Notes: a model not told the origin generated them from the letters alone. Shown: positions 1 through 8,068, counted from the first letter of the stretch. The stretch: DNA of 64,000 nt from Nonlabens arenilitoris (GCF_002954765.1 NZ_MTPW01000001.1:2307501-2371500), one strand, 5' to 3'. Numbers and translations: made by a program.

Positions 1-374
1 TTCAGTGAATTGTCAGGTAGTTCTGGTGTTAGTGCAATTAATTGAGCATTGAACTTTTCAAACTCAGGTAATATTTCTTGCAAATAGTGCAATGTAATAT
101 TACAATATGGACACCATCCACCTCTATACCAAGTTAAAATAACTGGGCCTTTTTCTAGCTGATTATACAGAGAAATGGACTGATTTATAGCATTTTTAAG
201 TTCAAAATTTGGGGCTTTATCACCTATGTTTAATGCATTTTCTAAAACACCTGAATTTGCAACACTTTCAATACCATCATTATAGATTTTATTCTTTTCG
301 GCTGTAAATTTTGCAATTCCTGCCTCGCGCTGTGGCTCTAGTAAACGGTCTAATGCTCCATTTTTGGTTTCCAT
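1..374 (-). CDS. AhpC/TSA-type peroxiredoxin-like protein (3' end outside window)
   Basis: The gene runs off the left edge, so only about 124 N-terminal residues are visible. They contain a thioredoxin-fold peroxiredoxin segment: GDKAPNFELKNA followed by GPVILTWYRGGWCPYCN, in which the first Cys of WCPYC is the expected peroxidatic cysteine and the second could act as resolving cysteine. The family reduces hydroperoxides in the cytoplasm using thiol donors. The start is the ATG at 372-374; the next gene on the same strand (FrnE-like) ends 29 bp upstream, so the two are probably co-transcribed. Family assignment is by motif; the exact subclass cannot be set without the C-terminus. Confidence 0.85.
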   Translation of the reverse strand, partial: METKNGALDRLLEPQREAGIAKFTAEKNKIYNDGIESVANSGVLENALNIGDKAPNFELKNAINQSISLYNQLEKGPVILTWYRGGWCPYCNITLHYLQEILPEFEKFNAQLIALTPELPDNSL

Positions 375-403
375 TTTTCTTTTTTTATAGTTGAGATTGG
401 ATA

Positions 404-1048
404 TTATTCTGCAATGATTTCAGATAGTACTTGTTTAAAAATATCTACTGGTTGTGCACCAGAAACAGCGCTTTTTCTATTGAATACTATTGTAGGAACC
501 GAACTTACTCCTAAGTTTTGCCAGAATTGTTCCTTTTTTCGAACTTCTTGTTGTGCTTCAGGTTGATCGATTAGAGCTAAAGCTTCTGTAGCATTAAGAC
601 CTACTGAAGTCAATGCTTCTTTTAAAACATCGTGTTGAGAAACATCTTTACGATCACTAAAAAAGGCTTTTGTAAGCTGCATTTTTAACTCAGTTTGCTT
701 ACCAAATTCTTTTGCATACTCAAGTAAGATATGAGCATTAAAGGTGTTGACCATGCGCATCTCGTCAAAGTAGTCAAAGGTGAAACCTAGTTCTGCTCCA
801 GCCTCTATCATATGTTTTTTAGAAGCTTGCTGCTGTTCTTTAGTGGAACCATATTTTTCAGTGATATGTTCATTAAGGTTTTGACCTTCAATGGGCATAT
901 TAGGATTCAATTCAAATGGTTGCCACTCTATTTCGACTTGATCTTGAATACCTAATTCATCAATAGCCTTTTCTAATCTTTTATAGCCTATGGTACACCA
1001 TGGACAGACCACATCAGATACAATATCAATTTTTAATTTCTCAGCCAT
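404..1048 (-). CDS. DsbA-family oxidoreductase, FrnE-like
   Basis: The 214-residue protein begins with a thioredoxin-fold strand and a CPWC active site (Cys15, Cys18), has a helical insertion, and ends with the cis-Pro region SSVPTIVFN. This is the layout of the FrnE / 2-hydroxychromene-2-carboxylate isomerase-like branch of DsbA proteins. No signal peptide is visible, so it is likely cytoplasmic, unlike classical DsbA. FrnE-type proteins are thiol-disulfide oxidoreductases linked to oxidative stress tolerance. The start codon overlaps the EthD stop by one base (TAATG), which implies translational coupling. Membership of a TetR-linked redox cluster supports a stress role. Confidence 0.88.
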   Translation of the reverse strand: MAEKLKIDIVSDVVCPWCTIGYKRLEKAIDELGIQDQVEIEWQPFELNPNMPIEGQNLNEHITEKYGSTKEQQQASKKHMIEAGAELGFTFDYFDEMRMVNTFNAHILLEYAKEFGKQTELKMQLTKAFFSDRKDVSQHDVLKEALTSVGLNATEALALIDQPEAQQEVRKKEQFWQNLGVSSVPTIVFNRKSAVSGAQPVDIFKQVLSEIIAE

Positions 1049-1365
1049 TAGGATAGAGTTATAAGTTCGCTAATTTGTAATTCACCATCAACATTGCTAT
1101 AGTTTTTTACATCAGCAGCAAATGTTGCAGCATGTGGAGCAAACGAAGATTTAAAACTAGCGACATCGTCAAACAGTAAATGCGCGATTGCAACATAGGG
1201 AGCTAGTTCATCAGGCTGTCTTCCTGCAATTCCTACTTCAAATTCTAGTCCTTTTAAATCTTTACCTAATGATTTAGAAATCATAGGTAAATGACTATTT
1301 TTATAATAATCTGTATCAAACTGAACGTCTTTACCGTTAGGATACATTACAGATACTTTAATCAT
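1048..1365 (-). CDS. EthD-family protein
   Basis: This 105-residue protein has the EthD ferredoxin-like fold signature: MIKVSVMYPNG at the start, then DTDYYKNSHLPMI with the conserved histidine. EthD-type dimeric alpha-beta barrel proteins accompany degradation of ethers and other organics, but many are of unknown activity. It ends in a TAATG overlap with the FrnE-like gene. A hairpin (1398-1419) lies in the 91-bp gap that separates it from the AhpD-like gene upstream. A substrate cannot be inferred; context suggests detoxification. Confidence 0.82.
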   Translation of the reverse strand: MIKVSVMYPNGKDVQFDTDYYKNSHLPMISKSLGKDLKGLEFEVGIAGRQPDELAPYVAIAHLLFDDVASFKSSFAPHAATFAADVKNYSNVDGELQISELITLS

Positions 1366-1397
1366 AATAATGATATTTATTTTAGTAAGTTAATAAA

Positions 1398-1419
1398 CCT
1401 TCCGCACTTAAACGGAAGG
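1398..1419 (-). terminator. Weak hairpin between AhpD-like and EthD genes
   Basis: The arms CCTTCCG (1398-1404) and CGGAAGG (1413-1419) form a 7-bp stem with an 8-nt loop. On the minus strand the stem is followed by TTTATT, so partial termination or attenuation after the AhpD-like gene is plausible. Confidence 0.45.
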
Positions 1420-1456
1420 CTTATTGTAATAAATTGAGATTTAGGGAATCAACAAT

Positions 1457-2005
1457 TTATTTTTTCCATGCAAATTTTTCAAATGCAGCATCAACAGGAG
1501 TATGTGCGATGTGATTTGTATAATTACTGATTACTTTTTGTGACATTCCTAGAATGATGTCCAATACTTGTCTCTCTCCATAACCTGCAGCATAAAATGC
1601 GTCTAAGTCTTCTTGAGATACATTACCGCGATTGCGTACTACAGATAAAGTCATGTTACGTAGTGCTTCTAATTTTGAGTCTTCTAAAGGAGTCTCATTA
1701 CGTAAAGCATCTGTGATGCTATCGTCTACTTTCATCATTTTTGCAATACCAGTGTGTGCTGGTACACAGTAATGACAGGCATGCTCTACATTAATAGTTT
1801 GCCATACAACAGTTAATTCATCTTCATTAAATGATGAGTTTACAAACAGTTCATGTAATTGCTGGTATGCCTTTAATAATTGTGGAGAAGCAGCTAGTAC
1901 ACCGTGTAAACCTGGTATCATTCCATATGCTTTTTGAGAATTCTCTAGTAAAGCTTTGCTTTCTTCTGGTGCGCTCTCAATGTTGTGAACTTTTAAAGTG
2001 GTCAT
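1457..2005 (-). CDS. Carboxymuconolactone decarboxylase / AhpD-like peroxidase-related protein
   Basis: The 182-residue protein carries the AhpD-type redox motif HACHYCVPAH, with Cys77, Cys80 and His84 in CxxCxxxH spacing inside an all-helical domain. Such proteins act as alkylhydroperoxidases or thiol-reducing partners. It is the first gene downstream of the perfect TetR-type operator at 2032-2057 and is therefore the most direct candidate target of the adjacent TetR regulator. Peroxiredoxin, FrnE-like and EthD genes follow on the same strand, so the set resembles a thiol and peroxide defence operon. True lactone decarboxylase activity is unlikely. Confidence 0.88.
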   Translation of the reverse strand: MTTLKVHNIESAPEESKALLENSQKAYGMIPGLHGVLAASPQLLKAYQQLHELFVNSSFNEDELTVVWQTINVEHACHYCVPAHTGIAKMMKVDDSITDALRNETPLEDSKLEALRNMTLSVVRNRGNVSQEDLDAFYAAGYGERQVLDIILGMSQKVISNYTNHIAHTPVDAAFEKFAWKK

Positions 2006-2031
2006 AATTTTAATTTTTAATTTATGTTAAT

Positions 2032-2057
2032 TATAACTAAACAATCGTTTAGTTATA
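2032..2057. promoter_or_regulatory. TetR-type operator 1 (upstream of AhpD-like gene)
   Basis: Perfect 11-bp inverted arms TATAACTAAAC and GTTTAGTTATA flank a 4-nt spacer. The site lies between the 3' end of the tetR gene and the start of the AhpD-like gene, just upstream of the latter. Operator 2 at 2656-2679 shares most of its bases, in particular CGTTTAGT, which supports recognition by one regulator. Confidence 0.75.
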
Positions 2058-2071
2058 GGGTAAAAAATATA

Positions 2072-2638
2072 TTACAATCTATCGAATGTCATCTCGATGT
2101 AATCTTCAATTTCTTTGGTGCTGTTTACTCTAGAAGCAGCGGCTAGACCATGCTTAGCTAACAATAAAAAATTAGCCTGTTTTTGAATGGTTTCTTCATT
2201 CTTAGATGCATCCATTCTCAATTTTTCTATAAATACCTCTTTAAGGTCATTCATAAAAGCATTCATCTGTTCTTTAATTAATTCATCTGGGCTTTGAGAA
2301 AACTCATTATAGGTGTTTGTGATTAAACAACCTTTTTCTGATTTTTCATTATCGCGACCTAACTGAACAGAATCATAGAAGAATTGTTTGATATCCTCAA
2401 CACCATTTGAAGCGTTTTTCAGTTTATCAAATACATCTTTGACCTTAGTTTTGTAGCTTTTTAGACTTTCTATAAAGACGCCATGTTTGCTGCCAAAACT
2501 TGAATAAATAGAAAATTTATTAATGCCCATTTCTTTCTCTAGCATTTGCATAGAGGTATTCTCATAGCCATTACGCCAAAAAAGAGTCATCGCTTTTTCA
2601 ATGACTTCACTCTCGATATATTCCTTTTTTCTAGCCAT
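2072..2638 (-). CDS. TetR/AcrR-family transcriptional regulator
   Basis: The N-terminal region MARKKEYIESEV... NGYENTSMQMLEKEMG, INKFSIYSSFGSKHGVF is a typical TetR helix-turn-helix followed by a helical ligand domain, about 188 residues in all. I chose the ATG at 2636-2638 because the protein then begins just before the HTH, as is normal; an in-frame ATG 15 bases upstream is possible. Matching inverted repeats flank the gene: one before its own start and one before the AhpD-like gene. Autorepression and repression of the redox operon are inferred. The ligand is unknown; a quinone or organic electrophile would fit the neighbours. Confidence 0.88.
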   Translation of the reverse strand: MARKKEYIESEVIEKAMTLFWRNGYENTSMQMLEKEMGINKFSIYSSFGSKHGVFIESLKSYKTKVKDVFDKLKNASNGVEDIKQFFYDSVQLGRDNEKSEKGCLITNTYNEFSQSPDELIKEQMNAFMNDLKEVFIEKLRMDASKNEETIQKQANFLLLAKHGLAAASRVNSTKEIEDYIEMTFDRL

Positions 2639-2655
2639 TATTTCTAATACCATAC

Positions 2656-2679
2656 AAAACTAACCAACCGTTTAGTATT
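2656..2679. promoter_or_regulatory. TetR-type operator 2 (upstream of tetR)
   Basis: The sequence AAAACTAACC..CGTTTAGTATT is an imperfect inverted repeat that aligns base for base with operator 1 at 2032-2057. It sits 18 bp upstream of the chosen tetR start, the place expected for autoregulation. Confidence 0.65.
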
Positions 2680-2763
2680 AAAAAAGCTTTTAACTAATAA
2701 TTATCAAATACCTCACTTATGTTCAATTAAGCATAGCATCTGTCTGGAATTGGGCTTGTTATA

Positions 2764-4215
2764 TTATTTCCTTTTCAGACAACGACCTCTAGGTTCATCA
2801 CCTTCATGAAGTACAATATCAGAATGTAGAAATTGTGCTGCGGCAGCCGAATCTCTCACTTTAGTAGCGGTACGTTGAAGCATTTCAGTTTCAAATTTTT
2901 CTAAGACATTTTTCTTTAATCCTACTTCTCGCCAGTTGGATTGTGGTCTGCAACCTATTGTGATACTGCGTGCTAGGGATAAAGCATCCAGTAAAGCTTG
3001 ATTTGCACCTTGTCCTTTAAATGGACTCATAGGATGTGCCGCATCACCAATTAAGGTCACCATTTTACTATGACTTAATAAGTCTGGATTTAACAATTCA
3101 CGATCATAAACAGGATAGCCGGTAATGTCTGATTCTTTAGTAGCTTCCAGAATTTGCGGAATAGGATCATGCCATAGAGTTCTTAATTGGGCTTCAGTCT
3201 TAAGGGCTTGAGTACCTTTTAAACTTAAATTTTTAGCCTCTTGTTCTGACATCGGGAAACTGAGTTGCCACATTACAGAATGAGCATCATATGGCATCAT
3301 ATAGATTCTCTCATTTCCATTAGCAGTTTGAAAAACCGTAGCCGAATCTAATAAAGAACTTTCCACATTCTTAAGTTGGTCCAATGGGCAAATACCTAAA
3401 ATCACAATACAGCCTAAGTATCTTAAAGGTGTGCGTTCTTCACCTATAAGGTGTTTGCGCACTGTACTACGTATTCCATCTGCGCCTACAATTAAATCTG
3501 CTTGAACGGTTTTCTTTTCTCCGTCGATATTAAAAGTCAATATTCCACCGTTTTCTGGAGCAATTTGGACATCGATTAATTGATGATTCCATTGAATATG
3601 TTGAGATCCACCTAATTGATTGATTAATTCTAATCTAAGGGATTGTCTCGCAATATGAATATTGGTTCGTTTTGGATATGGTTTGTTTTCTGATGGCAAC
3701 CATTTTCTAATTCCCCATTCACCGACAACATGACCTTCAGGTGTATGTACCACATGTTTTGTGGATATCACTCCATCTTTAAGCGTTTGGATTCCTAAGC
3801 CTTCAATCGCTTTACTAGCTTGTTGTAAGGTTAATCCATAACCTTGTGATCTTGCATCAAAACTACTATCACGTTCGTATAAAGTAAATGGTATGCCGCG
3901 ATGTAAGCAGGCTACTGCCAGTGCCACACCACCGATTCCACCGCCGATAATAGCCACGTGCGGATAGTTCTCTACATCAGGTGTTGGGAAATTTGTTGAA
4001 GGGTTAATACCTTTTCCATGGCAGGTTTTGCAAATGTGTAAATGTGCTTTAGGTCGGGTAGGAGCAATGCCTTTTTGATCGCTGTTTTCAAATTGCTCTA
4101 AAGCTTTTTGATAAGCTAACTTATCTTTTTTGCGCAAGCGGCCACTTTTTTTGCCTCTACCTTGACAATCTGGACAGCTGGTCCAGCAAAAATGATGTTG
4201 CTGCTCGTTACTCAA
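2764..4215 (-). CDS. FAD-dependent monooxygenase with N-terminal DnaJ-type CxxCxGxG module
   Basis: The 483-residue protein has two parts. Residues 14-21 (CPDCQGRG) and 62-69 (CKTCHGKG) are two CxxCxGxG repeats like those of the DnaJ zinc domain, separated by a lysine-rich helical linker. From residue 89 a group A flavin monooxygenase follows: the Rossmann motif GGGIGG, then LIVGADGIRS (NADPH/FAD DG motif) and LIGDAAHPMSPFKGQG (GD motif). Such enzymes hydroxylate aromatic or polyketide-like substrates; TetX is one relative. The substrate is unknown. Its position beside EthD, MdaB-like and TetR genes suggests metabolism of aromatic compounds or quinones. The cysteine module is unusual for this family. 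Confidence 0.85.
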   Translation of the reverse strand: MSNEQQHHFCWTSCPDCQGRGKKSGRLRKKDKLAYQKALEQFENSDQKGIAPTRPKAHLHICKTCHGKGINPSTNFPTPDVENYPHVAIIGGGIGGVALAVACLHRGIPFTLYERDSSFDARSQGYGLTLQQASKAIEGLGIQTLKDGVISTKHVVHTPEGHVVGEWGIRKWLPSENKPYPKRTNIHIARQSLRLELINQLGGSQHIQWNHQLIDVQIAPENGGILTFNIDGEKKTVQADLIVGADGIRSTVRKHLIGEERTPLRYLGCIVILGICPLDQLKNVESSLLDSATVFQTANGNERIYMMPYDAHSVMWQLSFPMSEQEAKNLSLKGTQALKTEAQLRTLWHDPIPQILEATKESDITGYPVYDRELLNPDLLSHSKMVTLIGDAAHPMSPFKGQGANQALLDALSLARSITIGCRPQSNWREVGLKKNVLEKFETEMLQRTATKVRDSAAAAQFLHSDIVLHEGDEPRGRCLKRK

Positions 4216-4331
4216 TGGTATTTGAAATCTAAATTTTTGGAATGGTAAAGATAAAGAAGCTTGAAGTATGGTTGGTAAGTGGTTTTACTCTAGTTTCTTT
4301 TTGATAAATTATTTCTTCTCAAGTCTTTATA

Positions 4332-5242
4332 TTAAGACATAGATTTCATTTTTGATTTAAATATATTTTGAATAATATCTAGTTCTGTTTTATATTTCAA
4401 ATCTGTTCTAGATGCAAAATATAAGGTGTTTTCTGTTTTTACTTTTCCATTCCAAACCAATTCAATTTCGTTTCTTCGAATTTCTTCTTGACATAAGAAA
4501 TCTGGAACTAAAGCTAATCCTTTTCCATTGTTTAAACATCTAATAATGGAAGTAATATTGGGTAAAATATAGTTGGGTTTGAAGGCAGGCTTTTTATTGA
4601 AATTCTCAAACCAAAAACGTCTGAAATGTTCCATTTCGTTTGATGAGCTATACCATACATTTTTGAGTAGTTCTTCTTCTAATTCATCAAATTGATTAGC
4701 ATTGATAAGACTTTGAATGTCATCAGTATTTGTTTTATTTCCTGCGATCAAGACAATTCTTTCTTTTGAAAAAGGAAGGTATTCCACCAAAGATCTTTTT
4801 TCATTCTGTTTATTAGGTGTGATAACCAAATCTAATATTCCATTATTAAGATCTTTTATTAAATCTGTATGTGCTCCAAACCTAGCGACTAGATCAAAGT
4901 TTAGGTTTGGAATTTCAGGTTCAATAATAAGCTGAAACATTTCTGAACACATCCCAATATTTAAAGAAGGATTTTTTCTTGAGTCGTTTTTTTAAAATGT
5001 TGCTCTGCTATCTCTAGTTTATTTAAAGACTCAATAATATATTCATATAAAAATTTCCCATCTTCTGTTGGAATCATTTTTCTTGATGTTCTTTCAAATA
5101 ACTTCTTACCTACATACGCTTCTAAAGCATTTAAGTGTACACTAACTCCTGGTTGTGATGCATATAAGGCAACAGAAGCTTTGGTCAACGTTCCATTTTC
5201 ATATATTTCTTTAAATGTCCTATACCACTCTAAATTCACCAT
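4332..5242 (-). pseudogene. LysR-family regulator interrupted by a -1 frameshift
   Basis: Residues from the ATG at 5240-5242 form a LysR winged HTH (MVNLEWYRTFKEIYENGTLTKASVAL... SQPGVSVHLNALE) and stop at 4961. The rest of the protein, the periplasmic-binding-like effector domain, continues in another frame to 4332. Adding one A to the run of six (complement of 4972-4977) restores a continuous reading through EKNPSLNIGMCSEMF. The gene is therefore a frameshift mutant, a slippage-dependent gene or a sequencing error. It is divergent from the MdaB-like gene, the usual place for a LysR activator of that target. Each fragment taken alone would lack either DNA binding or sensing. Confidence 0.85.
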
Positions 5243-5336
5243 AGTTATTAAAATATTAATACAAAGGTATGATTTGTATTATTTTTATAATAAATAGTGT
5301 CAACTTAATTTTGTCTCAGAATAAAATAAGAGATCT

Positions 5337-5933
5337 ATGAAAAACATATTTATAATTAATGGAAGTCATCCATTTGCACATTCTGGAGGTCGATTTAATG
5401 AAACCCTTTTTAATACGACTATTTCATTTTTTAAATCTTTAGATGGTTTTGAAGTTAAATTTACCCAAGTAGGAGATCCATATAATGCCAAAGATGAGGT
5501 CGAAAAGTTTAAATGGGCAGACCTTGTCATTTATCATACACCTATATGGTGGTTTCAAATTCCCTTTGGCTTCAAAAAATACATAGATGAAGTTTTTACA
5601 GAAGGTCACCAAAATGGTATTTATACCAGCGATGGAAGAAGTAGAAAAAATCCAAATATCAATTACGGAACTGGTGGTTTAATGCATGGAAAAAAATATG
5701 TACTGACTACCAGTTGGAATGCTCCTAAAACAGCTTTTACTTTAGAAAATGAATTTTTTGATCAAAGAAGTGTAGACAATGGAGTCATGTTTGGATTTCA
5801 CAAAATGAATGCTTTTACAGGAATACAATTGTTAGCAACACATCACTTTCACGATATGGAAAAAAATGCCGATGTCCCTCTAGAATTAGATCATTACAGT
5901 GAATTTTTAAATCACTTAAAAGGTAAATTATAG
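5337..5933 (+). CDS. NAD(P)H-dependent quinone oxidoreductase, MdaB-like
   Basis: This 198-residue flavodoxin-fold protein starts MKNIFIINGSHPFAHSGGRFN, has the cofactor-loop segment YHTPIWWFQIPFGFKKYIDEVF and the GLMHGKKYVLTTSWNAP stretch typical of MdaB (modulator of drug activity B). The family uses NAD(P)H and FAD for two-electron quinone reduction in the cytosol, which avoids semiquinone radicals. It is divergent from the LysR gene with a 94-bp shared promoter region. This fits LysR control of quinone detoxification, though the regulator appears damaged. Confidence 0.9.
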   Translation: MKNIFIINGSHPFAHSGGRFNETLFNTTISFFKSLDGFEVKFTQVGDPYNAKDEVEKFKWADLVIYHTPIWWFQIPFGFKKYIDEVFTEGHQNGIYTSDGRSRKNPNINYGTGGLMHGKKYVLTTSWNAPKTAFTLENEFFDQRSVDNGVMFGFHKMNAFTGIQLLATHHFHDMEKNADVPLELDHYSEFLNHLKGKL

Positions 5934-6059
5934 GGACTAGATGTGCTTGCGTGATATGCGTACCGTATAGTTTATTATATATATTACAGTGAAAAATTAA
6001 TCACCTTTCAATTTAGGACAAGTCTGTTTAAAATTGTAAAATTGAATTTATCTATAGTT

Positions 6060-6524
6060 TTACTCAATTTTTAGATGTACTCTTATCTGTCCATCAACGT
6101 CTTCAAATTCTTGATTATATATTTTCTTACCTATTATTTCTTGACCATTTTTAATGTCTTTTAATTCTCCAGCCAGTTCAAGCTTAAATTTATTAGGTTC
6201 TGTATGGTTTTCAGTTTCTAAAAAGTCAGCAACATATAGATAATACTTATCTAATATATCTTCTAGCGGATATTGGTTGTTGGTTTCATTATCAGGTTCT
6301 AATTCATAACAAATAGTCATTCGGTATTTTGTATCATCATTATCTTTTAAATCTTGATAAATACCATTTTCAATTGGTTTGAATTGTTCAGAGTTCTCAT
6401 ATTTAAGACTTTTACCTATTGAGATATTTTTCATGACATTATACTCTAATCTCATGTCTTGATTTGTTGAGTTTTCAGAAGACTTCTCTTTTTTGCTTCC
6501 AAAAATTTTGTCAAATATTCCCAT
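6060..6524 (-). CDS. Uncharacterised protein
   Basis: I do not recognise this 154-residue protein. It starts MGIFDKIFGSKKEK, a short amphipathic basic segment, then is rich in Asp, Glu, Lys and Asn, with alternating beta-type stretches (YRMTICYELEP, KFKLELAGELK, QIRVHLKIE). There is no signal peptide or membrane segment, so it is likely cytoplasmic. It lies 73 bp downstream of the broken AbiGi-like gene on the same strand and may belong to the same accessory insert. No function is claimed. Confidence 0.6.
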   Translation of the reverse strand: MGIFDKIFGSKKEKSSENSTNQDMRLEYNVMKNISIGKSLKYENSEQFKPIENGIYQDLKDNDDTKYRMTICYELEPDNETNNQYPLEDILDKYYLYVADFLETENHTEPNKFKLELAGELKDIKNGQEIIGKKIYNQEFEDVDGQIRVHLKIE

Positions 6525-6597
6525 CTAGCTCCTTTTAGTTTGATTATATGATTGCACAAAATGATTTGTTCAATTTAGTGTTTTGTTGATAAGTGTT

Positions 6598-7461
6598 TTA
6601 ATGTTCTACTAAGTCTTCCCATGCCATAATAGAAATTTGTCTTGGGATAATCTCTTGTTGTATTAGGTTTTCAAAGAATCCTCCTTTTCTAGGTAAAACA
6701 ATCATTGCAATGTCATCAAATGAAAAATTGAATGGATTAAGAGTTCTCCATTCTCTTTCACAATAAATAGAATTAAACTCTTCATCGTTAAACGTTTTTA
6801 CGAATGCTACAAAATCCGACAAACTTTCTTTCGTAGCTTTGATTTCTTTCTCCAAGTTGTCAACTTGATATTCTAGATTAGATTTAATATCTATCCAACT
6901 AAATGAGGTAAGATTAGTTTCATTTTTCGGTCTAAAACTTTCTTTTTTAATATCGTCTAGTAAATTATCGATTCTTTTTATTTCAGATTTAATATGATAT
7001 GTTTCAGTAGAAGAATTAATTATTGATAAACCAGAGTATATGGAGTTCATAATAGGTGAATTCTGTAAACTATAAAAAACAGGATTAAAGTTATTTTTGA
7101 TTGCTGAATCTCTGTGAAATCCAATAGCGAACTTTCCATAACGTTTAGAATGGTAGTCAAGATGTTGAATTGGTATATCAGCTAAACAAGCTACTTTTGA
7201 GGACTTTATAGTTTGTTCAGTATTATATTTTACATCTATTTTTTTTTCTTCCCAATTCCAAAATGGTATTTCAGGTACCAAGACACGAATTAATTCCGAA
7301 TACTTGCTAATGCGAAGTTCTTGTCATTCAAGAATTTTAATTAAGATATCATAGCTTAATTCTACTGGTTTTGGTTGATTTTCTTGCTTATTTAGAATCT
7401 CATTCCATAAGGGACCACCTGTAAAATGCCATAGTATTTTTGAGACTGTACCTGGGTTCAT
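6598..7461 (-). pseudogene. AbiGi-like abortive-infection protein with in-frame stop
   Basis: An open frame starts at the ATG at 7459-7461 (MNPGTVSKILWHFTGGPLWN), reaches an in-frame TGA (complement of 7324-7326) after 45 codons, and continues in the same frame to 6598. The restored product, about 287 residues, has segments I associate with the AbiGi family: WHFTGG, CLADIPIQHLDYHSKRYG, GFHRDSAIKNNFNPVFY and CEREWR. AbiGi is described as the antitoxin side of an AbiG-type phage-defence pair. No AbiGii nucleotidyltransferase partner is seen. Reinitiation at a TTG near 7281 could give a 227-residue C-terminal product. Because both halves stay well conserved, the mutation looks recent, or the stop may be an assembly error. 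Confidence 0.75.
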
Positions 7462-7590
7462 ATAATGTTGTTAACTTGTTCTAAAACCAATTTTACAACT
7501 TTATCAATTGGTTTTTATTAAAAACTCATCTTAATTATTAAAATGCTGTAAAGTAGTATTTTAATGACTTAAAAGCGATTTAAACCATTA

Positions 7591-7620
7591 CAAACGTAAA
7601 TAAACGTAAACAAACGTTTA
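7591..7620. repeat. Three tandem 10-bp repeats upstream of ssb
   Basis: The units CAAACGTAAA, TAAACGTAAA and CAAACGTTTA follow one another with an exact 10-bp period. Sites spaced one helical turn apart and located about 30-60 bp upstream of a likely -7 element are typical of activator or repressor arrays. No other copy was noticed in the window. Confidence 0.6.
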
Positions 7621-7648
7621 AAATACTTATACAACTTTTAACCCGTCA

Positions 7649-7656
7649 CATATTTG
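7649..7656 (+). promoter_or_regulatory. Probable -7 promoter element of ssb
   Basis: CATATTTG matches the Bacteroidota TAnnTTTG element at seven of eight fixed or free positions and is followed by CAC, as at other promoters in this window. It lies 74 bp upstream of the ssb start. Confidence 0.4.
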
Positions 7657-7729
7657 CACCGTCATCAACAAACAAACTGTGATGTCACGATACATAAACT
7701 AATTTAATCCATACAAAAACAATTTAATT

Positions 7730-8068
7730 ATGAGCACATTAAGAAACAAAGTACAGTTAATCGGTAACCTAGGTCAGACTCCAGAAATCAAAGTTTTAGA
7801 CTCTGGTAATAAACTGGCAAAATTCTCTATCGCAACAACAGATCGTTATAAAAATAAGCAAGGCGAGCTAGTAAATGATACCCAATGGCACAACATTATC
7901 GCCTGGGGAAAAACTGCAGACATTGTAGAGCAGTACGTTCAAAAAGGCAACCAAATAGGTGTAGAAGGTAAATTGACCTCTAGATCTTATGAAGATAAAG
8001 ATGGTATCAAAAGATACGTTACAGAGATTGTATGCAGCGAGCTACTTCTTATGGGAAATAAAGCTTAA
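7730..8068 (+). CDS. ssb: Single-stranded DNA-binding protein, short form
   Basis: The 112-residue protein is one OB-fold domain: MSTLRNKVQLIGNLGQTPEI, AKFSIATTDRYKN, WHNIIAWGKTADIVEQYVQKGNQIGVEGKL. It binds ssDNA during replication, repair or recombination. It lacks the disordered acidic tail ending in DDDIPF-like residues that normally recruits partners, ending instead at LLLMGNKA. That suggests an auxiliary Ssb rather than the main replication protein, possibly for DNA uptake or repair. The gene is monocistronic, with a strong terminator immediately after it. Confidence 0.9.
   Translation: MSTLRNKVQLIGNLGQTPEIKVLDSGNKLAKFSIATTDRYKNKQGELVNDTQWHNIIAWGKTADIVEQYVQKGNQIGVEGKLTSRSYEDKDGIKRYVTEIVCSELLLMGNKA

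Noticed and set aside
7324..7326. Selenocysteine or recoded TGA in the AbiGi-like gene
   Set aside because: No SECIS-like hairpin or Sel genes are seen, and residue 46 is not a known catalytic position; a nonsense mutation or error is simpler.
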